This document shows, piece by piece, positions 25,794 through 33,660 of a stretch of DNA of 64,000 bases. The stretch is taken from the NCBI GenBank assembly GCA_020027205.1, contig JAHRAQ010000025.1, forward strand, positions 124,001-188,000. The letters run 5' to 3'. The notes beneath the pieces were generated by a model. It saw only the letters and a program-made list of their open reading frames with translations. It searched no databases and was not told the DNA's origin. Both the position numbers and the translations under genes were made by a program. Source of the stretch: Nitrospirales bacterium. Lineage in GTDB: Bacteria > Nitrospirota > Nitrospiria > Nitrospirales > UBA8639. Numbering within the stretch: position 1 is the first letter of the stretch; each line of letters starts with the position of its first letter.

Positions 25794-26874
25794 CGCATCC
25801 GGCGCGCGCGCCGGCGAATGGGCCGCGCTGCGGGACGTGTTGCGCCGCGTCTCGCGTTCGTTTTATCTGACGCTGGCGGTGTTGCCCTCTCGCGTGGCCG
25901 TGCAGGTCGGGGTGGCCTATCTGTTTGCGCGGGCGGCCGACACGATTGCCGATGCGGGGCACATGGACGGCCATGCCAGAATGGCGCTTCTGCGGCAATT
26001 CAAACGGCAGTTTGTTCAGCAAGGATTTGCGCGGGAGGACATTGCGGCGATCCGGGACGCTCTCGTTCCGCACCAGCGGCATCCCGGCGAACGGACGTTG
26101 CTGGAACGCCTTGAAGACTGTGTTCTGGTGTTCGAAAGATTCGATCCCGAAGATCAGGAGGCGATCCGGCGTCTCCTGCCCATTCTCATCAGCGGCATGG
26201 AAATGGATCTGGAATGTTTTCCCGGCGAATCCGCCGACCGGTTGACTGCGCTGTCGTCCATGAATGATCTGGATCGTTATACCTATCGGGTGGCCGGTTG
26301 CGTCGGTGAGTTCTGGACGGATGTGATGTGGGCGCGGGTGCCGGGGTTGCGGGGGACGTGGGATCGGGAATCCGCGATGCGGGCGGGGGTGAGGTTCGGG
26401 AAGGGTTTGCAGTTGACGAATGTGTTGAGGGATTTGCCGAGGGATTTGCGGCGGGGGCGGTGTTATGTGCCGTCGGAATTGCTGGGGCGGGCGAGGTTGA
26501 CGTGCGCGGATTTGCTGGACGCGCGCGCGATGCCGCGATTCCGCCCGGTGTTCCGGGAACTGGTCGGGGTTGCGCTGGCGCATCTGGACCAGGGCTGGGT
26601 GTACACCATGGCGATCCCGCGGCGTGAGGTGCGGCTTCGGCTGGCCTGCATGTGGCCGATTCTGATTGCGCTGAAAACATTGCGCCTGCTGACGACGGGC
26701 GGCAATGTGCTGGATCCCGACTGTGAATTAAAAGTATCCCGAGGCGCGGTGTATCGAATCGTGGCGGCGACGGCTGTGACGGGCGGATGCGGGTACGCGG
26801 GCACGGCGTATTGGGGGCATTTAAGAAAGGCCGTCGGGCAAGGGAATGACGGATGGAACGGTTATTTGGCTTGA
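25780..26874 (+). CDS. Squalene/phytoene synthase family protein (squalene synthase-like)
   Basis: 364 residues. RRVSRSFYLTLAVLP opens the family fold. The first aspartate motif is DTIAD (54-58), YTYRVAGCVGEFW lies mid-protein, and the second aspartate motif lies in NVLRDLPRDLRRGRCYVP. The VAG-VGEFW form and length fit head-to-head farnesyl-diphosphate condensation to squalene, a sterol or hopanoid precursor, better than phytoene synthesis. The C-terminus lacks an obvious anchor but ends hydrophobic. The likely start is the TTG at 25780 inside the cupredoxin gene; no in-frame ATG precedes the conserved block. Bases 26330-26470 are strikingly G-rich. It overlaps the convergent ferredoxin by 13 bases. 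Confidence 0.85.
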   Translation: MRFGNASGARAGEWAALRDVLRRVSRSFYLTLAVLPSRVAVQVGVAYLFARAADTIADAGHMDGHARMALLRQFKRQFVQQGFAREDIAAIRDALVPHQRHPGERTLLERLEDCVLVFERFDPEDQEAIRRLLPILISGMEMDLECFPGESADRLTALSSMNDLDRYTYRVAGCVGEFWTDVMWARVPGLRGTWDRESAMRAGVRFGKGLQLTNVLRDLPRDLRRGRCYVPSELLGRARLTCADLLDARAMPRFRPVFRELVGVALAHLDQGWVYTMAIPRREVRLRLACMWPILIALKTLRLLTTGGNVLDPDCELKVSRGAVYRIVAATAVTGGCGYAGTAYWGHLRKAVGQGNDGWNGYLA

Positions 26875-27089
26875 GGCCCGATGAGTTTGCTGCCTTTCCG
26901 GAACACCGCATAAATCGACTGCGTGGGGCAGGCGTCGAGGCAGAGCCGGCAGGTTTCCACGCATCGGGATTCGTCAAACTTGTAGGGAGGCGTGGAGAGC
27001 CAGGCTCCGGTGGGGCAGACGGGGATGCAGACGGCTTGATGGGTGCAGCGGTCGGGGTGGCGAACGAGGTGGTCGCGGGTGATCATCAT
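26862..27089 (-). CDS. Small 4Fe-4S ferredoxin-like protein
   Basis: 75 residues from the ATG at 27089, set by AAGGAG eight bases upstream; the frame continues 21 codons further. Cysteines are Cys15-x5-Cys21-x3-Cys25-Pro and Cys43-x3-Cys47-x2-Cys50-x3-Cys54-Pro. The second group suits a [4Fe-4S] cluster. The first lacks one ligand of the usual CxxCxxCxxxCP, so the protein may carry one cluster or a [3Fe-4S] second centre. Its electron partner is unknown. A thioredoxin-like 2Fe-2S protein is encoded just upstream on the same strand. Confidence 0.85.
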   Translation of the reverse strand: MMITRDHLVRHPDRCTHQAVCIPVCPTGAWLSTPPYKFDESRCVETCRLCLDACPTQSIYAVFRKGSKLIGPQAK

Positions 27090-27167
27090 GGGGGTGACTC
27101 CTTCAAATAAGCCGGCTGAAAACATGTCGAGCATGTGTTCGGGGCGGCGCATGGAATACCGTTGGCA

Positions 27168-27533
27168 TCAACGGGGACGCGGGACGGCGCGGGACTCCGA
27201 CGTGCGGGGAGGCGGTGGGTGGCCGGGCATGAGCAGGCGTTCGACCAGTTGACCTTTGACGACGTGCCGCTCCATGATTTCAACGACGTCGGTTTCGTTC
27301 CTCACCCGGTACCAGACCCCTTCCGGGTAAATCACGAGGCTGGGGCCGTCTTTACAATGATCCAGGCAGCCCGCCTTGTTGGCGCGGACAAGACCTTTCA
27401 GTCCGAGTCTGCGCACTTCCCGCTTGAAACAGGCGTGGAGTTCAACCGAGCCGTTGGCGGCGCAACACCCCCGCGGGTCGTCCGGGGGACGTTGATTGAT
27501 GCAGATAAAAATATGGTGTTTCAGCCCGTCCAT
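27168..27533 (-). CDS. Thioredoxin-like 2Fe-2S ferredoxin
   Basis: About 121 residues from MDGLKHHIFIC at 27533; an upstream ATG at 27599 in the same frame is also possible and neither has a strong ribosome-binding site. The family pattern is clear: HIFICINQRP with Cys11, GCCAANG with Cys23/24, then VRANKAGCLDHCKDGP with Cys56 and Cys60, and YPEGVWY. These proteins bind one [2Fe-2S] cluster in a thioredoxin fold and serve as small electron carriers or subunits of larger redox enzymes. The Pro/Arg-rich tail (PPPPRTSESRAVPRPR) is extra. Confidence 0.88.
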   Translation of the reverse strand: MDGLKHHIFICINQRPPDDPRGCCAANGSVELHACFKREVRRLGLKGLVRANKAGCLDHCKDGPSLVIYPEGVWYRVRNETDVVEIMERHVVKGQLVERLLMPGHPPPPRTSESRAVPRPR

Positions 27534-27667
27534 CGGCGCGTGATGTCCCAGCCCGTGTCCCGGATGCACAACGTCGTTGCGGCCCCACGGGATGACCATG
27601 GTACAGGAGCCGTCTTTCTCATGTCCAGTCGCCTTCGCGGGGAGACGTCGGGCACGCGGGTCCGGCC

Positions 27668-27697
27668 TTGACCGGAGCGGTCATGCCTGATTATAGT
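27668..27697 (+). promoter_or_regulatory. Sigma-70-type promoter of tRNA-Pro
   Basis: TTGACC at 27668-27673 and TATAGT at 27692-27697 are separated by 18 bases and lie 24 bases upstream of the tRNA. Confidence 0.65.
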
Positions 27698-27720
27698 CGT
27701 CCTTCGTGAACGGATGGTGT

Positions 27721-27797
<77 letters not shown>

Positions 27798-27905
27798 TGT
27801 TCCTCATATCCGTTCCGACGCGGGGCCGTGTTCCGTGGCGCCGCGCCTTGCGGTTGTCCCTCGGTCCCGCGCGGGACGGCCGGCGCTCTGAAACCACCTG
27901 ACCCG

Positions 27906-28553
27906 ATGACGCTCTGGACGGCAATTGGCGGCGGGCTGTTGGCCGGGGGCCTTGCGCTGGCCTGGTGGCGTGTTCGTTCCCTGACGAACAAAGTCGAGCA
28001 GTGGACCCGCCGGCAGTATTACGACCAGAGCAACATGCTGGACACGGTTCGCCGGCAGTCCGATACTCTGGCCATTCTGCGCGAACACCTTGCACAGGTG
28101 GCGGCGGGGAACGCTCCTGACCCCGCGCTGGTCCGGGCGGGATGGTTATACCGCCAGGTCAGCGCGGAAGAGGCGGGGCGGATGGTGTCCTCACGGCCGC
28201 CGGAGACAAACGGCCATCTCGTGATCGTGGACGTTCGCAGCCGCAAAGAGTTTCTGGCGGGCCATGTTCCGGGGGCGCGGCATGTGCCGCTTGAAGACTT
28301 GGAAACGCGCGGGCTGGGTGAGGTGCCCAGGGACGCCGGCGCCGTGCTGGTCTATTGCGCGCAGGGTGAGCGGAGCCGACTGGCCTGTGATTTTTTAAGC
28401 CGGCAGGGCTGGACGAATCTCATCGCCATGCATGATGGATTTCAGCAATGGACGGGGCCGGTTGACGGGACGGGGAAGGCGGCGTTGATTCAGATTCATC
28501 CCGCCGACAAAGGGGACGTTGACGGCGGCGAGGCGGGGGGGATGGATTCCTGA
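27906..28553 (+). CDS. Membrane-anchored rhodanese-domain protein
   Basis: 215 residues from the ATG at 27906. An N-terminal membrane helix (about 5-21) is followed by a polar coiled-coil-like stretch (about 25-65, RSLTNKVEQWTRRQYYDQSN). A single rhodanese domain (about 85-190) has ADVRSRKEFLAGHVPGARHVPL-type landmarks and the active loop CAQGERS with Cys151. Such proteins transfer sulfane sulfur or sense thiols; the anchor suggests work at the membrane surface. The last four codons (Met-Asp-Ser-stop) come from a palindromic repeat copy, so the original C-terminus was probably different. Confidence 0.85.
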   Translation: MTLWTAIGGGLLAGGLALAWWRVRSLTNKVEQWTRRQYYDQSNMLDTVRRQSDTLAILREHLAQVAAGNAPDPALVRAGWLYRQVSAEEAGRMVSSRPPETNGHLVIVDVRSRKEFLAGHVPGARHVPLEDLETRGLGEVPRDAGAVLVYCAQGERSRLACDFLSRQGWTNLIAMHDGFQQWTGPVDGTGKAALIQIHPADKGDVDGGEAGGMDS

Positions 28554-28579
28554 ATGAGAATGTCGGGAATGACGGAGGG
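28542..28579 (+). repeat. Palindromic repeat unit at a gene junction
   Basis: Forward copy with a decayed left arm (ATGGATTCCTGAATGAGA) and an intact right arm (ATGTCGGGAATGACGGAGGG). It supplies the TGA of the rhodanese gene and the GGAGG in front of the next start at 28582. Confidence 0.8.
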
Positions 28580-28581
28580 AG

Positions 28582-28989
28582 ATGGGTGAGCCGTACACGA
28601 TCCTGAAGGTGATGGGGCCGTATCGCGAGCCGAGAGAATCGGCGTTGTCGTTTGATTATTCGGTCCAGCGCGCGACGTGGGCGACGCCGCAGGGGGTGCG
28701 GGTGAAGATCGGTCTGCGGGAGGAACTGGATGTGCTGAAGGCGAAGATGCAACTGGCGTCCGAGGGGACGCCGGGCCAGCAACTCCGCGTCAATCAAATT
28801 CTGGGGCGGGCGATGGCGGATTGCAAACTCGACATCGCCAATGCCGAACATCTGTTTGATGAGCGGCGGGACGTGATGATCGCGCCCTTCACCGCGTCGT
28901 GGTCCCACCTCTTTCCCCGCCTGGAATCCTGGATGGACCGGGAACGCGACACCCTTCGCCGGAACATTGCCGAGAAGGTTGGGCTGTAA
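28582..28989 (+). CDS. Hypothetical protein, mostly helical
   Basis: 135 residues from the ATG at 28582, with GGAGG three to seven bases before it inside the repeat. The N-terminus (MGEPYTILKVMGPYREPRES) looks strand-forming. The remainder is amphipathic and helical with alternating charge (EELDVLKAKMQLAS, RLESWMDRERDTLRRNIAEKVGL), and there is no signal or membrane segment. I recognise no family. It follows the rhodanese gene by 28 bases and could share its transcript. Confidence 0.65.
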   Translation: MGEPYTILKVMGPYREPRESALSFDYSVQRATWATPQGVRVKIGLREELDVLKAKMQLASEGTPGQQLRVNQILGRAMADCKLDIANAEHLFDERRDVMIAPFTASWSHLFPRLESWMDRERDTLRRNIAEKVGL

Positions 28990-29025
28990 GATTTTCGAAT
29001 CGCCGCACCGGGGCGCCCCACCGGA

Positions 29026-29658
29026 TCAAAACAGCGGGCGATACCGTTTCGAATACAGCCCCGTGGCGACTTCTCCAAAACCCAGCGAGGCATGGTCGGG
29101 GCGGCCCTGTCCGGTGAGATCGACGGCGTAATGGCCCCGAACCTGTTCCATGGCTTGTTCGTAGGGCATGGTGCGCTGGTAGAAATCGCCCGGCGCACGC
29201 GCGCCGACGGACAACACACGGACTGCTTCGGCGGTCGCGTATCGCGGGTCGGAAAACACGTAGACGTCGGCCACGGCAAAGTCGCCGAGGTCATGCCCCG
29301 GCGTGGTGGCCGGAAGGTGTATGGACAGGGAGCGTTGCTTTTGCAGATCCCGTATATGATGGAGCAGGGCGATGATCTGGCTGTCGGTGGTTTGCGCGGG
29401 CACGACCAGGCCGACGGCCTTCATTGATTCAACGTGGGCCGTGACGGTGAAAGGAGGCACCGGCGCCGACCGGGCTTCTTTGATTGACGCGGACGGGGAT
29501 TCCGAGCGCGCCGCCGGTCCCTGCGGGGGGCGGATGTTTTTGGAGTCCGGAATAATCGCCTGAATAAAAATCCAGAGTCCGATGATGACCCCGAAGATCA
29601 CCAGTGCCGGATGCAGCCCCACGCGCCGGTTCGATCCGTTGGGAACCGGGTCACTCAT
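29026..29658 (-). CDS. Single-pass membrane protein, function unknown
   Basis: 210 residues: a short cytoplasmic start, one membrane helix (about 17-36, PALVIFGVIIGLWIFIQAII), a Ser/Pro/Ala-rich linker (about 40-72), and an extracytoplasmic domain (about 73-210) with IIALLHHIRDLQKQRSLSI and a Tyr-rich C-terminus. I do not recognise the domain. It overlaps the end of mazG by 8 bases on the same strand, so expression with mazG is likely. Confidence 0.7.
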   Translation of the reverse strand: MSDPVPNGSNRRVGLHPALVIFGVIIGLWIFIQAIIPDSKNIRPPQGPAARSESPSASIKEARSAPVPPFTVTAHVESMKAVGLVVPAQTTDSQIIALLHHIRDLQKQRSLSIHLPATTPGHDLGDFAVADVYVFSDPRYATAEAVRVLSVGARAPGDFYQRTMPYEQAMEQVRGHYAVDLTGQGRPDHASLGFGEVATGLYSKRYRPLF

Positions 29659-30535
29659 GGCGCCGGTGACCGGGAGGCGGAGACGGGGGCGGGGCGGCCG
29701 GGGATTCCTGTTGTTTTGCCGTCTCCCACAATGCGTCCCACTCCGCGGCCGTTAATTCCCACAGCGGCCGGCCTTCCCGCGCGGCCTGTCGTTCCATGAA
29801 CTGAAACCGCGTTAGAAATCGTTCATTGGCCTTTCGCAGGGCTTCTTCGGGATTAACGCGCAGCACACGCGCGATGTTGACCATGGTCAATAACACATCC
29901 CCGAATTCATGTTCAATGGCCGCGGCCGTCTCCGGCGGTTGATCGGCCCGCCAAGCCCCCGGCGTTTGCGTGAGACGGACGGTTTCCGTTCGCAATTCCT
30001 CCAGTTCTTCATGAAGTTTGTCCGTCACCTGTTCAGGAGTGTTCCAGTCAAACCCGGCGCGTGAGGCCCGCCGTTGCATGTGATGCGCCCGTAACAGGGC
30101 GGGGAGAGCGGCGGGGACGTCCGCCAGGACCGAATCGGAGCCGTGCCGGGCGGCGCGTTCGGCCTGTTTGATGGCGTCCCACTGCGCCGCGACCTGGTCG
30201 GCCGTGCGCACGGCGGAATTTCGAGCGCCATCTCCAAAGACATGCGGGTGTCGTCGTACGAGTTTTTCCCGCAACCCGGTAATCACGTCGTCGATGCCGA
30301 AGACGTTCTGCTCGGCTTCAATGCGGGCATGCAGCAGGATCTGCAACAGGAGATCCCCCAGTTCTTCGCGCAAGTGCCGGGGGTCGCGGCGGTCCAGCGC
30401 GTCAAGAACTTCATACGCCTCTTCAAGCAAAAATGGTTTCAGGGAGTCGTGGGTTTGCTTTGCGTCCCACGGGCACCCTCCGGGGGAGCGGAGTTGCGCG
30501 ACAAGGTTGACAAGATCGGAAAAGGTCTGGGACAT
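29651..30535 (-). CDS. mazG: Nucleoside triphosphate pyrophosphohydrolase MazG
   Basis: 294 residues from MSQTFSDLVNLVAQLRSPGGCPWDAKQTH at 30535, the conserved MazG beginning; the frame is open 22 codons upstream. Two MazG folds are present. The first has EEAYEVLDALD..LREELGDLLLQI (about 33-60) and the second HEELEELR..EHEFGDVLLTMVNIAR (about 165-225); both carry the ExxE...ExxD magnesium sites. MazG hydrolyses NTPs, including aberrant ones, to NMP and pyrophosphate. A Pro-rich tail (SPAAPPPSPPPGHRRHE) extends the normal C-terminus. Confidence 0.95.
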   Translation of the reverse strand: MSQTFSDLVNLVAQLRSPGGCPWDAKQTHDSLKPFLLEEAYEVLDALDRRDPRHLREELGDLLLQILLHARIEAEQNVFGIDDVITGLREKLVRRHPHVFGDGARNSAVRTADQVAAQWDAIKQAERAARHGSDSVLADVPAALPALLRAHHMQRRASRAGFDWNTPEQVTDKLHEELEELRTETVRLTQTPGAWRADQPPETAAAIEHEFGDVLLTMVNIARVLRVNPEEALRKANERFLTRFQFMERQAAREGRPLWELTAAEWDALWETAKQQESPAAPPPSPPPGHRRHE

Positions 30536-30699
30536 GAAAACGGTTGCTCCGGGGCGCGGGCGGACGTCAACTACCATAGCCGGTTTTCCGGCCCGCTTCA
30601 ACGGACTTTTTTGGGCAACGTCTCATGTTGCGGGCCTGCCGGAATTATGATACTTTGCGTTTCCCGCGTTCCTGCGGCGAATGAATGTGGCTGGCGGCC

Positions 30700-31128
30700 A
30701 TGGCTGACACCGAAGAAACGGGATTTGTAATCCGAGACAAACGCGGCCAGGCGCGGGATGAATCCGTTTCCGGGGCTGTGCGGGACGAGGCTGTGTCCCC
30801 ATCCCCATCCCCATCTTCATCCGCCACCCTGCCGCCCTCGCCTGATTCGGGGCCGCCCCAGGCGGGCCAGCCGCTTTCTTTTTCCTCGTTTGTTTTCTCG
30901 CTGGGCACGTCGGCCCTGATGTTGATGGGAGAACAACTGTCGCCCGATCAGCCTTCGCCCACGGTTAATCTGCCGCAGGCGAAAGAAATCATCGATATTC
31001 TCGCCATTTTAGAGAACAAAACACAGGGCAATCTGACCGAAGACGAGGCCGCCATCATGCGCGATCTGCTGTACACGTTACAGATGAAATACGTCGGCCT
31101 GGCTTCGGGGTCTTCTCCGTCCTCCTGA
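30700..31128 (+). CDS. DUF1844 protein
   Basis: 142 residues. The start MADTEETGFVIRDKRG at 30700 matches the family's usual beginning; an ATG five codons earlier is possible. After a low-complexity Ser/Pro linker (encoded by short CCCATC-type repeats near 30796-30825) comes the conserved part: LSFSSFVFSLGTSALMLMGE, then NLPQAKEIIDILAILENKTQGNLTEDE and a helix ending LQMKYV. DUF1844 proteins are small and widespread in Gram-negative bacteria with no assigned role. Confidence 0.85.
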   Translation: MADTEETGFVIRDKRGQARDESVSGAVRDEAVSPSPSPSSSATLPPSPDSGPPQAGQPLSFSSFVFSLGTSALMLMGEQLSPDQPSPTVNLPQAKEIIDILAILENKTQGNLTEDEAAIMRDLLYTLQMKYVGLASGSSPSS

Positions 31129-31308
31129 CGGGCGCCCACATGCAGGCCACATGGTTTTTGTGATGATCCATTGGCCCATGTCAATCGCAGACGTCCCATC
31201 GCATCACCGCACCCGGCAGGGCGCCGGTGACTTCCTGACCCCCGTTCTCTTCATCCCCACACAAGGGGAGGCGGTGTCCGTGCCCGGAAGTTTGTCTCCG
31301 GCTTGGTA

Positions 31309-33609
31309 ATGGCGACTTCTTCAAAAGTATCCGCGCGTTTGTTTTCGTCCCCGAAGGCCGGAAAGCGGCTCATTCGAGACGATGAGGCCGGTCTCCGGGA
31401 AGGGAATCTGCATTTAAAACCGGTCTGGGTTGTGCTGCTCCTGTTGATTCCCTGCGTACTGCTCACCTTGTATTACGCGCCGTATGGCCGAGTGGGGAGC
31501 GGGGCGTCCGACTCCCTTCTTCCCAGCCCGAGTTACGCGCTGGTCCTGTTCCTCCTGTATCTGGACATCGTCGGCGTGGTGGTCCTGGCGCTTCTCTTGT
31601 CCCGCAATCTGATCAAAGCCTATTTTGAGCGTCGCCACCGGCTGTTGGGGTCGGGGTTTCGAACCAAATTGATTGCCGCCTTCATCGGGTTTTCCCTGAT
31701 CCCGACCGTGCTGCTGGCGTTTGTGGCCAGCGGCGTCATCAATGAAGTGATGAAAGTCTGGTTCAGCAGTCAGATTGAGGAGGTGCTTGGCGACGCGGAA
31801 ACGCTGGCCACGCGGTATCATGAGGAACACACGGCCCTGGCCGCCGAAAGCGCGCGGGCCATCAGCCGGGAAATTTACCGCGAAGATCTGTTGCGTCCGG
31901 AGCATCGTGAATTATTGCTGACGGCCATGGCCCGGCGGCGCGCGGAATTCAACGTGGCCGGCGTGGAAATCTTCTCGTCCAAACTGGAACCGCTCGCCCA
32001 GACGCTGTCCCCGGACGTTCCCGTTCGGGCGTTGAATCTGCCGGTCGGACAACTCGCGTTGCGGGTTCTGGATTCCGGCACGGACATGACGTCGGTGCAG
32101 GCCGCGCCGACCGGACGCCTGATTCGCGCCGCCGTGCCGATCGATTCCAATGCCCGGAACGGCGGCGCGGCCGGGGTCGTGATTGTTGACGCCTACATGC
32201 CCGAAGCGTTTCTGGGCAAAATAGAAAACATCACCAAACAATACAGGGATTTCCGGAACGTGCAGGTAATGGAAAATCCCATCAGGGCCGGGGCCTATTT
32301 GTTTGTCGCGGTGATCACCCTGCTGCTGTTGTTCAGCGCCACATGGTTTGGATTTTACGTCGCGAAGGGGATTACCGTGCCGATTCAGAAATTGGCCGAA
32401 GGGACGGACGCCGTTGCCAAGGGCGATCTCGACGTGAGAATCGCCGTCAGGGCCACGGATGAAATCGGCACGTTGATCGGGTCGTTTAATCGCATGACCT
32501 CGGATTTGTCGAGCAACAAAGTCAAACTGGAACAAGTCAATCAATCCCTCCGGCAATCCAACGTCGAGATTGACCGCCGGCGGGCCTACACGGAATTGGT
32601 GGTGGATACCATCGCGTCCGGCGTGCTGTCCGTGGACACCCATGGCATCATTACGACGTTCAATCCTTCCGCCGAACGGATTTTGGGAGTGGAGGCCGAC
32701 ACCATCCGCGGGAAGATGATGACGGACGTCTTCAAGACGCACCGGTTCACGTTGTTTGAAAAGGCCTATGACCGTGTTTTAATTGACGGACGGGAAACGG
32801 TCACGCTTGAAGGGCAGATTGAGCGACAGGAAAAATCTCTCACCATGGGGGTCAGTTTGTCCAGAATGCGAAACGACGCGGGGCAGGATTTGGGGTTCGT
32901 GTTCGTGTTTGAAGACCGCACCGAATTAATCAAAGCCCAGAAAGCCGCGGCGTGGCAGGAGGTGGCACAACGGGTCGCGCATGAAATCAAAAACCCGCTG
33001 ACCCCCATCCAACTCGCGGCCCAGCGGTTGCGGAAAAAGTTTTTTGAAAAGTCCCCCGACTTTCGGGATATTTTCGATCAATCGACCAATGTGATTGTGA
33101 ACGAGGTCGGGAGTCTGAAACGCATAGTGGATGAATTCGTCAACTTTTCGAGGATGCCCGTGCCGAATATGACCAGAGAATCATTGCACGACATCATCGA
33201 GAACGTGATCAAACTCTATCGGGGAGGGCATCGTGACATTGAGTTTGTGCCGACGCTTGACCCTTCCGTTCCGCCTTTCAATATCGACAGCGAACAAATA
33301 CGGCGAATCTTTGTGAATCTGTTTGATAATGCCGTTCAGGCCATGGAGCAGAAGGGGCGGATCCTGATTGCCACGGAAATGGATTGGAACCGCACGCGGG
33401 TTCGAATTACCGTGGCCGACGAAGGGCCAGGCATTCCTCCGGATGACCAGGAAAAACTGTTTGCGCCGTATTTTTCCCGAAAGCAAACGGGAACCGGACT
33501 TGGATTGGCGATTGTGCATCGAATCGTGACGGATCACGGGGGAACCATTCAGGCCGCCAACCGTCATCCTCGCGGGGCCGGCTTTATCATTGAACTGCCC
33601 GTTGCCTGA
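31309..33609 (+). CDS. ntrY: Nitrogen regulation sensor histidine kinase NtrY
   Basis: 766 residues from the ATG at 31309. Membrane helices lie at about 35-57, 75-100 and 117-140, then an extracytoplasmic sensor region (about 150-315) and another helix (about 322-345). HAMP (about 346-400, VAKGDLDVRIAVRATDEIG), PAS (about 425-535), HisKA with His558 in HEIKNPLTPIQLAAQRL, and HATPase (N box, DEGPGIPPDDQEKLF, GTGLGLAIV) follow. This is the NtrY layout; the kinase phosphorylates NtrX, encoded 51 bases downstream. In other bacteria the pair responds to nitrogen, redox or envelope signals, so the exact input here is open. Confidence 0.94.
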   Translation: MATSSKVSARLFSSPKAGKRLIRDDEAGLREGNLHLKPVWVVLLLLIPCVLLTLYYAPYGRVGSGASDSLLPSPSYALVLFLLYLDIVGVVVLALLLSRNLIKAYFERRHRLLGSGFRTKLIAAFIGFSLIPTVLLAFVASGVINEVMKVWFSSQIEEVLGDAETLATRYHEEHTALAAESARAISREIYREDLLRPEHRELLLTAMARRRAEFNVAGVEIFSSKLEPLAQTLSPDVPVRALNLPVGQLALRVLDSGTDMTSVQAAPTGRLIRAAVPIDSNARNGGAAGVVIVDAYMPEAFLGKIENITKQYRDFRNVQVMENPIRAGAYLFVAVITLLLLFSATWFGFYVAKGITVPIQKLAEGTDAVAKGDLDVRIAVRATDEIGTLIGSFNRMTSDLSSNKVKLEQVNQSLRQSNVEIDRRRAYTELVVDTIASGVLSVDTHGIITTFNPSAERILGVEADTIRGKMMTDVFKTHRFTLFEKAYDRVLIDGRETVTLEGQIERQEKSLTMGVSLSRMRNDAGQDLGFVFVFEDRTELIKAQKAAAWQEVAQRVAHEIKNPLTPIQLAAQRLRKKFFEKSPDFRDIFDQSTNVIVNEVGSLKRIVDEFVNFSRMPVPNMTRESLHDIIENVIKLYRGGHRDIEFVPTLDPSVPPFNIDSEQIRRIFVNLFDNAVQAMEQKGRILIATEMDWNRTRVRITVADEGPGIPPDDQEKLFAPYFSRKQTGTGLGLAIVHRIVTDHGGTIQAANRHPRGAGFIIELPVA

Positions 33610-33660
33610 TCCGTGGCCCCGGTCATGCGCGCCCCTCGTGCCTAACCCGGAGGACAAAGA

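Noticed and set aside
26330-26470. Extremely G-rich coding-strand stretch inside the squalene synthase gene as a G-quadruplex or foreign segment
   Set aside because: The reading frame and family motifs continue uninterrupted, so codon-third-position bias explains it well enough.
30790-30830. Short CCCATC-type tandem repeat as CRISPR or VNTR
   Set aside because: It is a few hexamer-like units encoding a Ser/Pro linker in the DUF1844 protein; there are no spacers.
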